A stretch of 64,000 bases of DNA from an uncultured Clostridia bacterium (GCA_944336975.1 CALVLH010000003.1:62001-126000); one strand, 5' to 3'; shown: positions 1 through 12,955, counted from the first letter of the stretch. Notes: generated from the letters alone by a model not told the origin. Made by a program: numbers and translations.

Positions 1-1
1 T

Positions 2-118
2 CTGTTGCTGCTTTGCCAGCAATTCGTCAATTATTACGAGGAGGAGAGGAAGAAGTATTTCGTCTCCTTCCATAAGATCGAAAACGCCGGGGACGGCACG
101 GACGTCCTCGGGGGTTGA
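2..118 (+). CDS. 3' end of an unidentified gene
   Basis: An open frame enters from the left edge and stops at TGA 116-118, giving 38 residues that begin with a hydrophobic LLLLC stretch and continue into a charged tail (NYYEEERKKYF...TDVLGG). The leucine run followed by charged residues could be the last membrane segment and cytoplasmic tail of a membrane protein. Too little is present to name a family. It ends 46 bp before the phosphohexomutase, so the two may be co-transcribed. Confidence 0.4.
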   Translation: MLLLCQQFVNYYEEERKKYFVSFHKIENAGDGTDVLGG

Positions 119-164
119 AACGGGAATCGGGGCGGAAACGCCTGAAAATAATAAGGAGTGAAAG

Positions 165-1886
165 ATGAGTAGTTACCAGAAAAATTACGAAAAGTGGCTC
201 AACGACGCAAGACTTTGCGAAGAGGCGAAGCGCGAACTTACCGCGATCGCGTCCGACGAGAAGGAAAAGGAATACCGCTTCGGCGGCGAACTTGAATTCG
301 GTACGGCGGGAATGCGCGGGATCATCGGATACGGCATGAACATGATGAACGTGTACACCGTCATGCGCGCGACGCAGGGGCTTTCCGAATATATCGCGAC
401 GCTGCCCGAAGAGGACAGGAGAAAGGGCGTGGTCATCTCTTACGATACCCGCCGCAACAGCCAGGTCTTTGCCAAGGCGGCGGCGAGCGTGCTTGCAAAG
501 AACGGGATCAAGGCATATCTGTTCGACGACGTACATCCCGTGCCCATGCTCTCCTATGCGGTGCGCTATCTCGGCACGATCGCGGGCATCATGGTCACCG
601 CGTCCCATAACCCCAAGGAATACAACGGGTATAAGGTCTACGGCGAAGACGGCGCGCAGATGTCCCCCGAAGCGACGGCGGAAGTCGTGAAATTCATCTC
701 GAAGATCGACGATTATCTCTCCGTCACGGGCGACGAGACGAGCTCGCTCATCATGCCCGTCCCCAAGGAAGTAGACGACACTTACATCGAGGAACTCTCC
801 AAACTTACCCTGTCCAAGAAGGCGGTCGAAGCGTGCGGGAAAGATCTCAAACTCGTCTATACGCCCGTTCACGGTTCGGGTTATGTCCCCGTCATGCGCA
901 TTCTGAAGATGCTCGGCATCAACGTGACGGTGGTCGAAGAGCAGACGACGAAGGATACGGAGTTTTCGACGGTCGCCGTTCCCAATCCCGAATATAAAGA
1001 AACGCTTTCGATGGGCATCGCGCTCGCGAACAAGATCCGCGCCGACGTCGTGTTCGGAACGGATCCCGATTCGGACAGACTCGGCGTCGCGATCAAGGAT
1101 GATAAAGGCGAATTTACCGCGCTTTCGGGCAACCAGGTCGGCATTCTGCTCCTCGATTACATCCTGACCAGACTCAAAGAAGAAAATGCGCTTCCCGCGA
1201 ACGCGGCTGTCGTCAAATCGTTCGTGACGACGGGAATGGCGAAGGCGATCTGCGACGATTTCGGCGTCGCGCTCTTTGAAACGCCCGTCGGTTTCAAGTT
1301 CATCGGCGAGAAGATCAAGCAGTGGGAAGCGGACGGTTCGCATACCTATGTGTTCGGTTTCGAGGAATCGTGCGGATACCTGCGCGGCACCCATGCCCGC
1401 GATAAAGACGCGGTCGTCGCGTCCATGCTCTGTGCGGAGATGGTCTGCTACTATACCTATATCGGCAAGAGCGTCTATCAGAGATTGCAGGAGATCTATG
1501 CGAAATACGGCTATGTGCTCGATAAGAACATCTCCATTCAGTATAGCGGGCTCAACGCCATGAAGGAGATGAACGCCGTCGTGGACGCGCTCAAAACGGT
1601 AAAAGCAGACTCTTTCGGTCCCTTCAAGGTGGAAGCGGTGCGCGATTATTCGGCTTCTCTGCGCAAGACGGCGGACGGCAAGGTGGAAGTGCTCGACATC
1701 CCCAAGACCAATTGCGTGTATTACGAACTCGAGGGCGGCTCGTTCGTATGCGTGCGCCCTTCGGGAACGGAACCTAAGCTCAAGATCTATTATTCGGTCA
1801 AGGCGAAGGACGAGGCGGACGCGAACGCGAAGCTGGAAGAGGCGAAAAAATCGGTCGCCGAACTTCTCGAAAAGGTCAAAAAATAA
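165..1886 (+). CDS. pgcA: phospho-sugar mutase (alpha-phosphoglucomutase type)
   Basis: Cytosolic enzyme of the alpha-D-phosphohexomutase family, expected to interconvert glucose-1-phosphate and glucose-6-phosphate (or a related hexose). At 573 aa it has the length of the PGM2/PgcA branch. Visible motifs in order are the phosphoserine loop TASHNPKEYNGYK (Ser about 147), the Mg-binding DPDSDRLG near residue 300, the sugar-specificity loop GFEESCGY, and the phosphate-binding RPSGTEPKLKIYY near the C-terminus. The start is fixed by an AAGGAGTG ribosome site 5 nt upstream. It is followed by a strong terminator. Substrate preference between glucose and mannose cannot be read from the motifs alone. 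Confidence 0.93.
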   Translation: MSSYQKNYEKWLNDARLCEEAKRELTAIASDEKEKEYRFGGELEFGTAGMRGIIGYGMNMMNVYTVMRATQGLSEYIATLPEEDRRKGVVISYDTRRNSQVFAKAAASVLAKNGIKAYLFDDVHPVPMLSYAVRYLGTIAGIMVTASHNPKEYNGYKVYGEDGAQMSPEATAEVVKFISKIDDYLSVTGDETSSLIMPVPKEVDDTYIEELSKLTLSKKAVEACGKDLKLVYTPVHGSGYVPVMRILKMLGINVTVVEEQTTKDTEFSTVAVPNPEYKETLSMGIALANKIRADVVFGTDPDSDRLGVAIKDDKGEFTALSGNQVGILLLDYILTRLKEENALPANAAVVKSFVTTGMAKAICDDFGVALFETPVGFKFIGEKIKQWEADGSHTYVFGFEESCGYLRGTHARDKDAVVASMLCAEMVCYYTYIGKSVYQRLQEIYAKYGYVLDKNISIQYSGLNAMKEMNAVVDALKTVKADSFGPFKVEAVRDYSASLRKTADGKVEVLDIPKTNCVYYELEGGSFVCVRPSGTEPKLKIYYSVKAKDEADANAKLEEAKKSVAELLEKVKK

Positions 1887-1916
1887 GCGTTGCGGCGTTT
1901 CCCGCCGTGCGTTTCT

Positions 1917-1950
1917 GCGGATCCGACATCGGTCGGATCCGCTTTTTTTT
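1917..1950 (+). terminator. intrinsic terminator after the phosphohexomutase
   Basis: Perfect 11-bp stem GCGGATCCGAC/GTCGGATCCGC around the tetraloop ATCG, followed by eight T. Textbook rho-independent terminator. Confidence 0.95.
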
Positions 1951-2394
1951 ACCGTTCGTTCTTGATTTTGTCCAAAGGGATAGGCGGCGGATGGGCGTCC
2001 GACGTCTGATTTTGCCCTAAGGGATCGTCCGAGAGGACTGCTTTTTTTTTACCCGCAAACCGCGTTTTTCGGCGGCTTTTCGCGCGGGCGGAGCGGGCGC
2101 ATTCGCGAAGCCGACGTTTTGTTTCGTGTAAAGGCGGCGGAAAAAAGGAAGGCATAGGACGCCGCAAGTGCGTTTTGCGCCCGAGGGATTGTCTTTTTTT
2201 CTTCTGAGGAGTATGATCGGATTGCAAACGCGCCCGTTTTCCGCGAATGGAGCGCTTTGCTTACAATTGAATGTTTTGCGCCTTCGAATCAGAACGCGAA
2301 GGCGTTTTCGGGTGCGGGACTTCTTTTTTTCAGCGCTTTTTCGTGAATTTATTTTATGAAAAGATAAAATATTCAAACAGTGCACCCTATTTTC
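1951..2394. other. intergenic stretch with degenerate repeats, no convincing gene
   Basis: No open frame here has a ribosome site or a recognisable product. A motif of the form TTTTG-CC-AGGGAT occurs three times (about 1965-1981, 2010-2027 and 2172-2189). Long T runs occur at 2041-2050 and 2193-2200, and a hairpin CGCCTTCG/CGAAGGCG lies at 2279-2304 followed by TTTT. The stretch looks like decayed or regulatory spacer DNA. Confidence 0.5.
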
Positions 2395-2423
2395 TTGACG
2401 GACGTGCGCACGTCGCGTATAAT
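2395..2423 (+). promoter_or_regulatory. sigma-A promoter of the ArsR-like regulator
   Basis: TTGACG (2395-2400), 17-bp spacer, TATAAT (2418-2423), 35 bp upstream of the start codon at 2459. Confidence 0.85.
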
Positions 2424-2458
2424 AATAGCGTCGAGAAATATATGGGAAAGGTCTGTTT

Positions 2459-3370
2459 ATGATTTATCTGAAAGATTTCAAGCAAGGAAAACTCTTGTAC
2501 GAGGCGCTGGATTCGGACGTGCGGTTGGGCATCCTGGACGAACTGTTGCAAAAAGGGGAGCTGAATCTCGCTTATTTCGCCAAGCGGTTCGATATTTCCA
2601 ACGGCGCGATCACTTCGCATATCCGCAAACTGCACGAAGCAGGGCTCATCGAGATCACGTCTTCGTCGGGGATCCGCGGCACGCAGAAGATCTGCTGTCT
2701 CGCGACGGACAAGATCATCATCGATTTCCTCAACAATCCGCAGGCGGAAGGCAGGGTGGAATCGGCGCATATCGACGTAGGGCATTACGTCGGGTACGAC
2801 GTGCATCCCACCTGCGGCATCGTGACGCGTGAAAAGGTGATCGGAAGATTTGACGATCCCGCGTGCTTTTCCTATCCCGACCGCATCAAGGCGGGACTTT
2901 TATGGATCTCGTGGGGATATGTCGAATATCTCGTCCCCAATTATCTGACGGAAAACTCCGAACTGCTCGAATTGCAGTTCTCCATGGAGATCGCCTCCGA
3001 AGCGCCCGGCTATTCGGCGTACTATCCCAGCGACATCCATTTTGCCGTGAACGGTCACACGCTCGGTTATTTCACGAGCAAGGGCGAGTTCAACGATCGC
3101 CCGGGAACGTGCAACCCCGCCTGGTGGTACGGCAACCTCGGGCAGTACGGCAAAAAGATCCTCGTCGTCGTCAACGAAGAGGGCACCTTCATCTGCGGGA
3201 TCAAGGTGTCCGACGTCAGGCTTTCCGAGCTCGGCATTATGGCGGGGAAGCAGATCCGTTTCCGCATCTTCGTCCCCGAGGACGCGGTGCATCGCGGCGG
3301 ATTTTCCCTGTTCGGCAGGGGGTTCGGCGATTACGACGAAGGGATCATGTGTAATTTCGTCTGCAATTAA
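2459..3370 (+). CDS. ArsR-like winged-helix transcriptional regulator (COG4189-like)
   Basis: 303 aa. Residues about 10-85 form an ArsR-type winged helix (LGILDELLQKGELNLAYFAKRF then SNGAITSHIRKLHEAGLIE). The remaining two thirds is a beta-rich region with many aromatic residues (for example WISWGYVEYL and NPAWWYGNLGQYGKK) that probably senses a small molecule. The layout is like the predicted regulators of COG4189, which lie beside sugar-utilisation genes in Firmicutes. It has its own consensus promoter. A terminator hairpin separates it from the downstream araM-isomerase pair, which it may control. The ligand is unknown. Confidence 0.75.
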   Translation: MIYLKDFKQGKLLYEALDSDVRLGILDELLQKGELNLAYFAKRFDISNGAITSHIRKLHEAGLIEITSSSGIRGTQKICCLATDKIIIDFLNNPQAEGRVESAHIDVGHYVGYDVHPTCGIVTREKVIGRFDDPACFSYPDRIKAGLLWISWGYVEYLVPNYLTENSELLELQFSMEIASEAPGYSAYYPSDIHFAVNGHTLGYFTSKGEFNDRPGTCNPAWWYGNLGQYGKKILVVVNEEGTFICGIKVSDVRLSELGIMAGKQIRFRIFVPEDAVHRGGFSLFGRGFGDYDEGIMCNFVCN

Positions 3371-3407
3371 GGCTTCTTTGCGGCGCGGCTGCATTTCCGC
3401 GCGACTC

Positions 3408-3446
3408 ACCCGTGTCCGGCGCCATGCGCTCAGCACGGGTTTTTTT
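3408..3446 (+). terminator. terminator or attenuator between regulator and araM-like gene
   Basis: Stem ACCCGTG/CACGGGT with a 19-nt loop, followed by seven T. It lies directly before the ribosome site of the next gene, so it could act as an attenuator. Confidence 0.7.
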
Positions 3447-3462
3447 GAGAGGAGGGCAAAAG

Positions 3463-4581
3463 ATGGAGATAGAACGTTTGTCCCGTTCGTTCGGCGTCAA
3501 CGCCGAGCGGAGAAAAGAGGGAGGGTTCCCCGATTTTTACGCGTCGGTCGCGGGCAAACGCGTGCTCGTGCTGGCGGATGAAAACACGGCGGCGTTTTCC
3601 CGCCGCGTGACGGACGGCATGGCGGGGTGCGAACTGAAATATTACACCTATCCCGAGCGCGAGCCGGTCGCGGACGAGATCACCGTCGCCCGCGCGATGA
3701 AAGAGGGCGCGGACTGCGATTATCTGCTCGCCGTCGGCTCTGGAACGCTCAACGACGTGGCGAAATGCGCGGGGTTCCGTCTCGGCAAGCCGAGCGGCGT
3801 CTTTGCGACCGCGCCTTCCATGGACGGATACGCCTCGGGCGTGACGCCGCTCATCGAAAACGGATTCAAGATCACCCGCCCCGCGCAGACGGCTTCCGAC
3901 GTGCTCATGGACGCGGAGGTCTTGCGCGCCGCGCCGCGCATCATGATCGGCGCAGGCGTGGGGGACATCCTCGCGAAGCACTGCTGTCTGACCGACTGGC
4001 GCGTCTCCTCTTATCTGACGGGCGAGCCGTACGGCAACGAGGCGGCGGGGCTCATGTACGAGGCATTGCACGCGTGCGAGGCGTGCCTTCCCGAACTGAT
4101 CGCGGGGCGCGGCGAGGGCGCGGACCGACTGATGGACGCCCTGCTCGTATCGGGATACGCGATGGTGATCGCGGGCAATTCCCGCCCCGCGTCGGGCGCG
4201 GAACACCACATGAGCCATTTTCTGGAAATGGATTTTCTGCGCCGCGGCAAGCCCATCCCGCTCCACGGGGTGAAGGTCGGGTTGGGGACGATGGTGTCGC
4301 TGTATCTGTATTGCACGCTCAGAGATCGCCCCGATTTCGAGGGCAAAGAGCTCGTCCTCAAAGAGGCGGAAAAGCTGCCTTCGCCCGAGCGGGTGAGGGA
4401 AACGCTGGGCGCGTTCGGCTGTCCCGTGCGTTTTTCCGAACTGGACGTTCCCGCGGATACCGTCCGCAGGATGCTGTTCGAGGCATATAAGATCCGCGAC
4501 CGCTTCACCGTCCTCACGCTGTACTGCACGCGCGGGTTCATGGACAAGGCGGCGGACGAGATCATGGAGAGGTTTTACTGA
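3463..4581 (+). CDS. egsA: sn-glycerol-1-phosphate dehydrogenase (AraM/EgsA family)
   Basis: 372 aa cytosolic NAD(P)-dependent dehydrogenase of the iron-containing-alcohol-dehydrogenase fold. It would reduce dihydroxyacetone phosphate to sn-glycerol-1-phosphate. Family signatures are present in order: nucleotide-binding GSGTLNDVAK, TAPSMDGYASG, GAGVGD, and the metal-binding GAEHHMSHFLE with the later LHGVKVGLG. A longer in-frame start exists at 3412, but it falls inside the terminator hairpin. The ATG at 3463 has a GAGAGGAGGG ribosome site, so it is preferred. It overlaps the next gene by one base (TGATG). In B. subtilis the homologue AraM belongs to the arabinose operon. Confidence 0.88.
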   Translation: MEIERLSRSFGVNAERRKEGGFPDFYASVAGKRVLVLADENTAAFSRRVTDGMAGCELKYYTYPEREPVADEITVARAMKEGADCDYLLAVGSGTLNDVAKCAGFRLGKPSGVFATAPSMDGYASGVTPLIENGFKITRPAQTASDVLMDAEVLRAAPRIMIGAGVGDILAKHCCLTDWRVSSYLTGEPYGNEAAGLMYEALHACEACLPELIAGRGEGADRLMDALLVSGYAMVIAGNSRPASGAEHHMSHFLEMDFLRRGKPIPLHGVKVGLGTMVSLYLYCTLRDRPDFEGKELVLKEAEKLPSPERVRETLGAFGCPVRFSELDVPADTVRRMLFEAYKIRDRFTVLTLYCTRGFMDKAADEIMERFY

Positions 4582-5372
4582 TGAAAGCGGGGATTTCCAC
4601 GGCAACGCTGTTTATGAAAGAGTATAACGAGGAGGCGGTCGCCCTCTTCGACGATTGGAAGATCGCCTGTGCGGAGGTGTTTTTCACCTCGTTCAGCGAA
4701 TACGAGCCTTCCTTTTCCGAGCTTCTTTCCGCGCGCAAGGGGACGCTCGAAGTGCATTCGGTACACGATCTCAACACGCAGTTCGAGCCGCAGCTCTACA
4801 ACGCGCATCCGCGCGTGAAGGAGGACGCCTTTTCCTGGCTGGGCAAGGTGATGCGCTCTGCGCAGCTTCTCGGCGCGAAGGCTTACACCTTTCACGGGAT
4901 CGCGCGGATCAAGCGCACCTTCCGCGAGGATTTCGCCCGCGTCGGCGCACTGACGCAGGAGATCTTCGATTTCTGCGCCGAATACGGCGTGACGCTCTGT
5001 TACGAAAACGTGGAGTGGGCGTTTTACAACCGTCCCGGGGTATTCCGCGAGCTGAAAGCGCGTTGCCCGGCTCTGAAAGGAGTGCTGGACATCAAGCAGG
5101 CGCGCATCACGGGCTATCCGTATCGGGAATATCTCGAAGAGATGGGCGGAGCGATAGAACACGTCCATGTGAGCGATGTGGACGAGTCGGGCAGGATGTG
5201 TCTGCCCGGAAGGGGCATATTTGACTTCGACGAATTGTTTTCGAGACTGCGCGACGTGGGGTTCGACGGGCCCGTGCTCATCGAGAATTATCAGAACGAT
5301 TTCGCGGGGTTGGACGAATTACGCTCGTCGTACGAGTTTCTGGCGGAAAAAGCGGAGAAATATTCGCTGTGA
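4581..5372 (+). CDS. sugar phosphate isomerase/epimerase (AP-endonuclease 2-like TIM barrel)
   Basis: 263 aa, single TIM-barrel domain of the xylose-isomerase-like superfamily. The pattern is typical: MKAGISTATLFM at strand 1, EVHSVHDLN, AKAYTFHGI, YGVTLCYENVEW, LKGVLDIKQA and HVHVSD-type metal ligands (EHVHVSDVDESG, then PVLIENYQ). Glu, Asp and His at these strand ends normally bind a divalent metal. The start overlaps the araM stop codon, so the two are translationally coupled. The pairing suggests isomerisation of a sugar or polyol phosphate, but the substrate cannot be assigned. Confidence 0.8.
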   Translation: MKAGISTATLFMKEYNEEAVALFDDWKIACAEVFFTSFSEYEPSFSELLSARKGTLEVHSVHDLNTQFEPQLYNAHPRVKEDAFSWLGKVMRSAQLLGAKAYTFHGIARIKRTFREDFARVGALTQEIFDFCAEYGVTLCYENVEWAFYNRPGVFRELKARCPALKGVLDIKQARITGYPYREYLEEMGGAIEHVHVSDVDESGRMCLPGRGIFDFDELFSRLRDVGFDGPVLIENYQNDFAGLDELRSSYEFLAEKAEKYSL

Positions 5373-5404
5373 TCGAATAAATTTACGGCAAGCAAGGGGG
5401 AGAA

Positions 5405-7822
5405 ATGTTACAGGTCAAACATCTGGTCAAGCGGTATACGACCAAGGGAGAGACGGTCGTCGCGCTGGACGGCGTATCGGTCGATTTTCCCGAGCGGGGC
5501 ATGGTGTTCCTGCTGGGAAAGTCGGGGAGCGGTAAATCCACGCTTCTGAACGTTTCGGGCGGGCTGGATTCGCCCGACGAAGGCGAAGTCATCGTAAAGG
5601 GCAAATCGTCCAAGGACTTCACGCAGAGCGATTTCGATTCCTATCGCAATACCTACGTCGGGTTCATTTTTCAGGAGTATAATATCCTCAACGAGTTCAC
5701 GGTGGAGGAGAACGTCGCGCTGGCGCTCGAATTGCAGGGAAAACCGCGCGACGAGCAAAAGATCCGCGAGATTTTGGAAAAGGTCGAATTGCAAGGATAC
5801 GAAAAACGCCGCCCGAACACGCTTTCGGGCGGGCAGAAACAGCGCGTGGCGATCGCCCGCGCGCTCGTCAAGGAGCCGGAGATCATAATGGCGGACGAAC
5901 CGACGGGCGCGCTCGATTCCGCGACGGGGAAACAGGTGTTCGACACGCTGAAAAAGCTGTCCGAAGAAAAGCTGGTCGTCGTGGTATCGCACGATCGGGA
6001 GTTCGCCGAACAGTACGCAGACCGCATCATCGAACTCAAAGACGGAAAGATCGTCTCCGACGTCACTCGCTCGGGCGCGGCGGCGGAGGAGAGCAATCTC
6101 GTGCGCGTTTCCGAAAGGGAACTGACCGTTTCCTGCGGGGCGGCGCTCACGCAGGACGAGATGGACGAGATCTGCCGCTTCCTCAAAAACGGGAAGGGGA
6201 GTTTCGTCATCTCTTCCGAAAAACAGGCGGCGAAGGGCACGTCGTCGGGCGGATTTACGGCGACCGTGCAGCAGGAAGCGGCTCCCGCGAAGGACGAGAG
6301 CAATTTCATCAAATCGCGCTTTCCGCTCCGCCATGCTTTCCGCATGGGGTTTTCGGGCCTGCGCGTCAAGCCCTTCCGCCTTGCCTTCACCGTCTTGCTG
6401 TCCACGATCGCCTTCATCGTGTTCGGCGTGTTTTCCACGCTGATCACTTTCGATCAGGGCAAGGTGAACGCCAACGCGCTCGATCGGATGCAGTACGGCG
6501 CGGCGGTCGTCACCAAACACGGCATCGCAAAGATGAAAAACGGCACGATAGAATATGAGTTTCAGATCAACACGGGGAACGGGAATTTGTCGCATTTTTC
6601 GCAGGAGGAGACGGAGACGCTGCAAGAGATGTATCCTCAATTCTGTTTCGTGCCCGCCTATACCTTCAACTGGACGATCATCTCCTTTACGGGCGCACAG
6701 TCCCGTTCGATCAAAAATCCGCTCTATACCGCCGATCCCTATTACAATCAGATGAAGAATTTCACGGCGTTCGCGGATATATCCGCGTTGGTGGAGGACG
6801 GGACATACGAGATCCTCGCGGGAGAGTATCCCGAGACCGACCTGCAGATCGCCGTCTCCCGCAACGTCTATGAGACCTTCCGCGCATACGGTTACAGCGC
6901 GAACGGCGCGAGCGGCAACGACGTCGAGCCGATCGCCTCTTACGAAGACCTGATCGGAAAGGTCATCCCGATCACGCTCGGGCTCGTGACCTTGTATCCT
7001 ACGGTGACGGCGGTCATCGACACGCACGAGACGTTTTCGCGCACGGACGAAGAGAAGGCGCCTTCCGCCTTTGCGGACGAGTTTTCCTTTTCCATGTCGG
7101 CGCTGTGTTTCGTCGCCGACGGCTTTTACGAGGCGCATGCCGAAGAGTGCGACGTCACGCATTATACTTCCGAACAGGTGATCAAAAATTTCATGTTCAG
7201 TTCGGCGGGCAGATTTTTCGTCGGATCGGACTTCAAAGAGGACGAGGACGCCTATTGTCAATATTTGTTTTCCCCGCTGCTCAGTGCGCGGAGCGCGCAG
7301 TGCAAGGCGCTTCTCCGCTCAATCGACGGGTTGCGCGTTGAAGAGACGGGCACCGTCTACGACGTGCCGTACGAGTTCACCTCGGAGGTCGCCCAAGGAC
7401 AGATGCTCGTCGACAAACTGACGCTCACGGTGGGGAGCGCGGCAGGCCTTCTCGCCCTGTTTTCCGCGTTGCTCCTGTACAACTTCATCTCCGCGAGCAT
7501 CAACGCGAAGAAAAAGGACATCGGGATCCTGCGCGCGGTGGGAGCGCGGGGCACGGACGTGTTCAAGATCTTTATTTTCGAATCGGCGCTCATCACGGCG
7601 GCGTGTTTCCTTCTCGGCTGTGTGGGAAGCCTCGTCGTCTGTTCGATCGTCAACGCCCAGCTCGTCGCCAAGGCGATCGTCACCGTGCCCATCATGATCT
7701 TCGACGTCGCGAATGCGGCGATCGTGTTCGCCATCGCGCTGATAACGGCGCTCGTCGCGACCGCGTTGCCCGTGCGCAAGACGGTAAAGAAGAAGCCCGT
7801 CGAAGCCATCCGTTCGCTCTGA
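5405..7822 (+). CDS. ABC transporter with fused ATPase and FtsX-like permease
   Basis: 805 aa. Residues 1-225 are a LolD/MacB-class ATPase: Walker A GKSGSGKST (38-46), the class-specific insertion FIFQEYNILNEFTVEENV, signature LSGGQKQR, Walker B IIMADEPTGALD and switch SHDREF. Residues about 225-320 form a linker. A first membrane segment (LAFTVLLSTIAFIVFGVF) follows near 330, then a large extracytoplasmic domain of about 330 residues. A C-terminal FtsX block with three membrane segments follows (GSAAGLLALFSALLLY... to VAIALITALVATALPVRKT). ATPase at the N-terminus and permease at the C-terminus make a half-transporter that must dimerise. A role in peptide or envelope export or sensing is likely; the substrate is unknown. 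Confidence 0.88.
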   Translation: MLQVKHLVKRYTTKGETVVALDGVSVDFPERGMVFLLGKSGSGKSTLLNVSGGLDSPDEGEVIVKGKSSKDFTQSDFDSYRNTYVGFIFQEYNILNEFTVEENVALALELQGKPRDEQKIREILEKVELQGYEKRRPNTLSGGQKQRVAIARALVKEPEIIMADEPTGALDSATGKQVFDTLKKLSEEKLVVVVSHDREFAEQYADRIIELKDGKIVSDVTRSGAAAEESNLVRVSERELTVSCGAALTQDEMDEICRFLKNGKGSFVISSEKQAAKGTSSGGFTATVQQEAAPAKDESNFIKSRFPLRHAFRMGFSGLRVKPFRLAFTVLLSTIAFIVFGVFSTLITFDQGKVNANALDRMQYGAAVVTKHGIAKMKNGTIEYEFQINTGNGNLSHFSQEETETLQEMYPQFCFVPAYTFNWTIISFTGAQSRSIKNPLYTADPYYNQMKNFTAFADISALVEDGTYEILAGEYPETDLQIAVSRNVYETFRAYGYSANGASGNDVEPIASYEDLIGKVIPITLGLVTLYPTVTAVIDTHETFSRTDEEKAPSAFADEFSFSMSALCFVADGFYEAHAEECDVTHYTSEQVIKNFMFSSAGRFFVGSDFKEDEDAYCQYLFSPLLSARSAQCKALLRSIDGLRVEETGTVYDVPYEFTSEVAQGQMLVDKLTLTVGSAAGLLALFSALLLYNFISASINAKKKDIGILRAVGARGTDVFKIFIFESALITAACFLLGCVGSLVVCSIVNAQLVAKAIVTVPIMIFDVANAAIVFAIALITALVATALPVRKTVKKKPVEAIRSL

Positions 7823-7855
7823 GCGAAAAAAAGTCAAAATTGCGGGCGAAAAAAA

Positions 7856-7884
7856 TTGACAACAGGCACGCCGTCTGTTATAAT
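7856..7884 (+). promoter_or_regulatory. consensus sigma-A promoter of rpsU
   Basis: TTGACA (7856-7861), 17-bp spacer, TATAAT (7879-7884): both boxes match the consensus exactly, as expected for a ribosomal protein gene. Confidence 0.95.
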
Positions 7885-7925
7885 GATCGGGTACTAAGTG
7901 CTCAGGCGAAGGAGGGTAGAGAAGA

Positions 7926-8102
7926 ATGTCCACGATCAGAGTCGGAGAAAACGAGAATGTGGAGAGCGCACTGCGCCGCTTCAAGAGAAAGTGCTCCCGC
8001 GACGGCATCATCGGCGACCTCAGAAAGAAAGAGTTTTATGAAAAACCTTCCGTGAAGAAGAGAAAGAAGTCGGAAGCCGCGAGAAAGAGAAATAAGAACT
8101 GA
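7926..8102 (+). CDS. rpsU: 30S ribosomal protein S21
   Basis: 58 aa, basic. The body matches S21 closely: [13 protein letters not shown], then [23 protein letters not shown], the C-terminal basic helix typical of Firmicutes S21. S21 sits on the platform of the small subunit near the anti-Shine-Dalgarno and helps initiation. The ATG at 7926 has an AGGAGGG ribosome site about 12 nt upstream. The gene is a monocistronic unit with a consensus promoter and its own terminator. Confidence 0.97.
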   Translation: MSTIRVGENENVESALRRFKRKCSRDGIIGDLRKKEFYEKPSVKKRKKSEAARKRNKN

Positions 8103-8106
8103 CAAA

Positions 8107-8134
8107 AATCCGTAACGCAAGTTACGGATTTTTT
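8107..8134 (+). terminator. intrinsic terminator of rpsU
   Basis: 10-bp perfect stem AATCCGTAAC/GTTACGGATT closed by a GCAA tetraloop, followed by a T run. Confidence 0.95.
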
Positions 8135-8170
8135 CTTGCGGAAAATGTCGAAAAAAATAAGGAGGGGCGT

Positions 8171-8566
8171 ATGGAACGCACGTTCAAATCGCTTGCAAAA
8201 GAGGCAAAAATGCGCATGAAGAACGGATTCTGGAAGGAATGCCGCGAAAAACTGGACAGCGAGCGCGAGCATGCCAAGCGCGAGGGGATCAACGAAAGCC
8301 GCCTGGAACGCTACTTCACGCAGAAGGTGACGACCGAGATCAAGGGCGACGCGCCGGATGAGTTCTATCTCAGAGTGCGCGATCTTCTCCTTGCGGAAGG
8401 AGAAGTATCCGACGCGATCGGGCGGCTGACGGATAAGGCGTACTACGACACCCTGTCTTATTCGGAAAAACAGCGCTATACGCTCGAACTCTCGGAAAAA
8501 TATCTCCGCGCCCTCGAGCGGTTCAAGCGGGAATACGAGTTTGAAATCAAGGGGCGAAAGAGTTGA
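8171..8566 (+). CDS. uncharacterised small helical protein
   Basis: 131 aa, highly charged and predicted almost wholly helical (MERTFKSLAKEAKMRMKNGFWKECREKL..., ending FKREYEFEIKGRKS). There is no signal peptide and no membrane segment. A strong AAGGAGGGG ribosome site precedes the ATG, and codon use matches the neighbours, so it is a real gene. It lies between rpsU and pcrA, 34 bp before pcrA, whose promoter overlaps its stop codon. I do not recognise the family. A nucleic-acid or ribosome-associated role is only a guess from its charge and neighbours. Confidence 0.7.
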   Translation: MERTFKSLAKEAKMRMKNGFWKECREKLDSEREHAKREGINESRLERYFTQKVTTEIKGDAPDEFYLRVRDLLLAEGEVSDAIGRLTDKAYYDTLSYSEKQRYTLELSEKYLRALERFKREYEFEIKGRKS

Positions 8567-8591
8567 AATCCGCCTTCGGTTATGATATAAT
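8563..8591 (+). promoter_or_regulatory. sigma-A promoter immediately before pcrA
   Basis: TTGAAA (8563-8568), 17-bp spacer, TATAAT (8586-8591). The expected start site, about 8598, is only about 3 nt before the pcrA ATG at 8601, so this promoter would give a practically leaderless message. Confidence 0.75.
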
Positions 8592-8600
8592 ATCCGAAGT

Positions 8601-12892
<4,292 letters not shown>

Positions 12893-12921
12893 ACGCTCTG
12901 CGGCGGGGGAGCACGCGAACG

Positions 12922-12955
12922 GCGGAGGCGGCGGCTTCCGCTTTTCCCGTTTTTT
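12922..12955 (+). terminator. terminator of the pcrA-ligA operon
   Basis: 8-bp stem GCGGAGGC/GCTTCCGC (one G-T pair) around GGCG, followed by TTTTCCCGTTTTTT. Confidence 0.75.

Noticed and set aside
27..1394. Long minus-strand open frame opposite the phosphohexomutase
   Set aside because: It is the complement shadow of a highly supported gene in GC-rich DNA, is rich in Arg/His/Asp and has no ribosome site.
1949..2385. Minus-strand frames in the spacer before the ArsR-like gene
   Set aside because: Lys/Arg-rich low-complexity products, no ribosome site, and they cross a strong terminator.
5408..7261. 617-codon minus-strand frame opposite the ABC transporter
   Set aside because: Arg-, His- and Asp-rich composition typical of antisense shadows; the + strand product has full ABC motifs.
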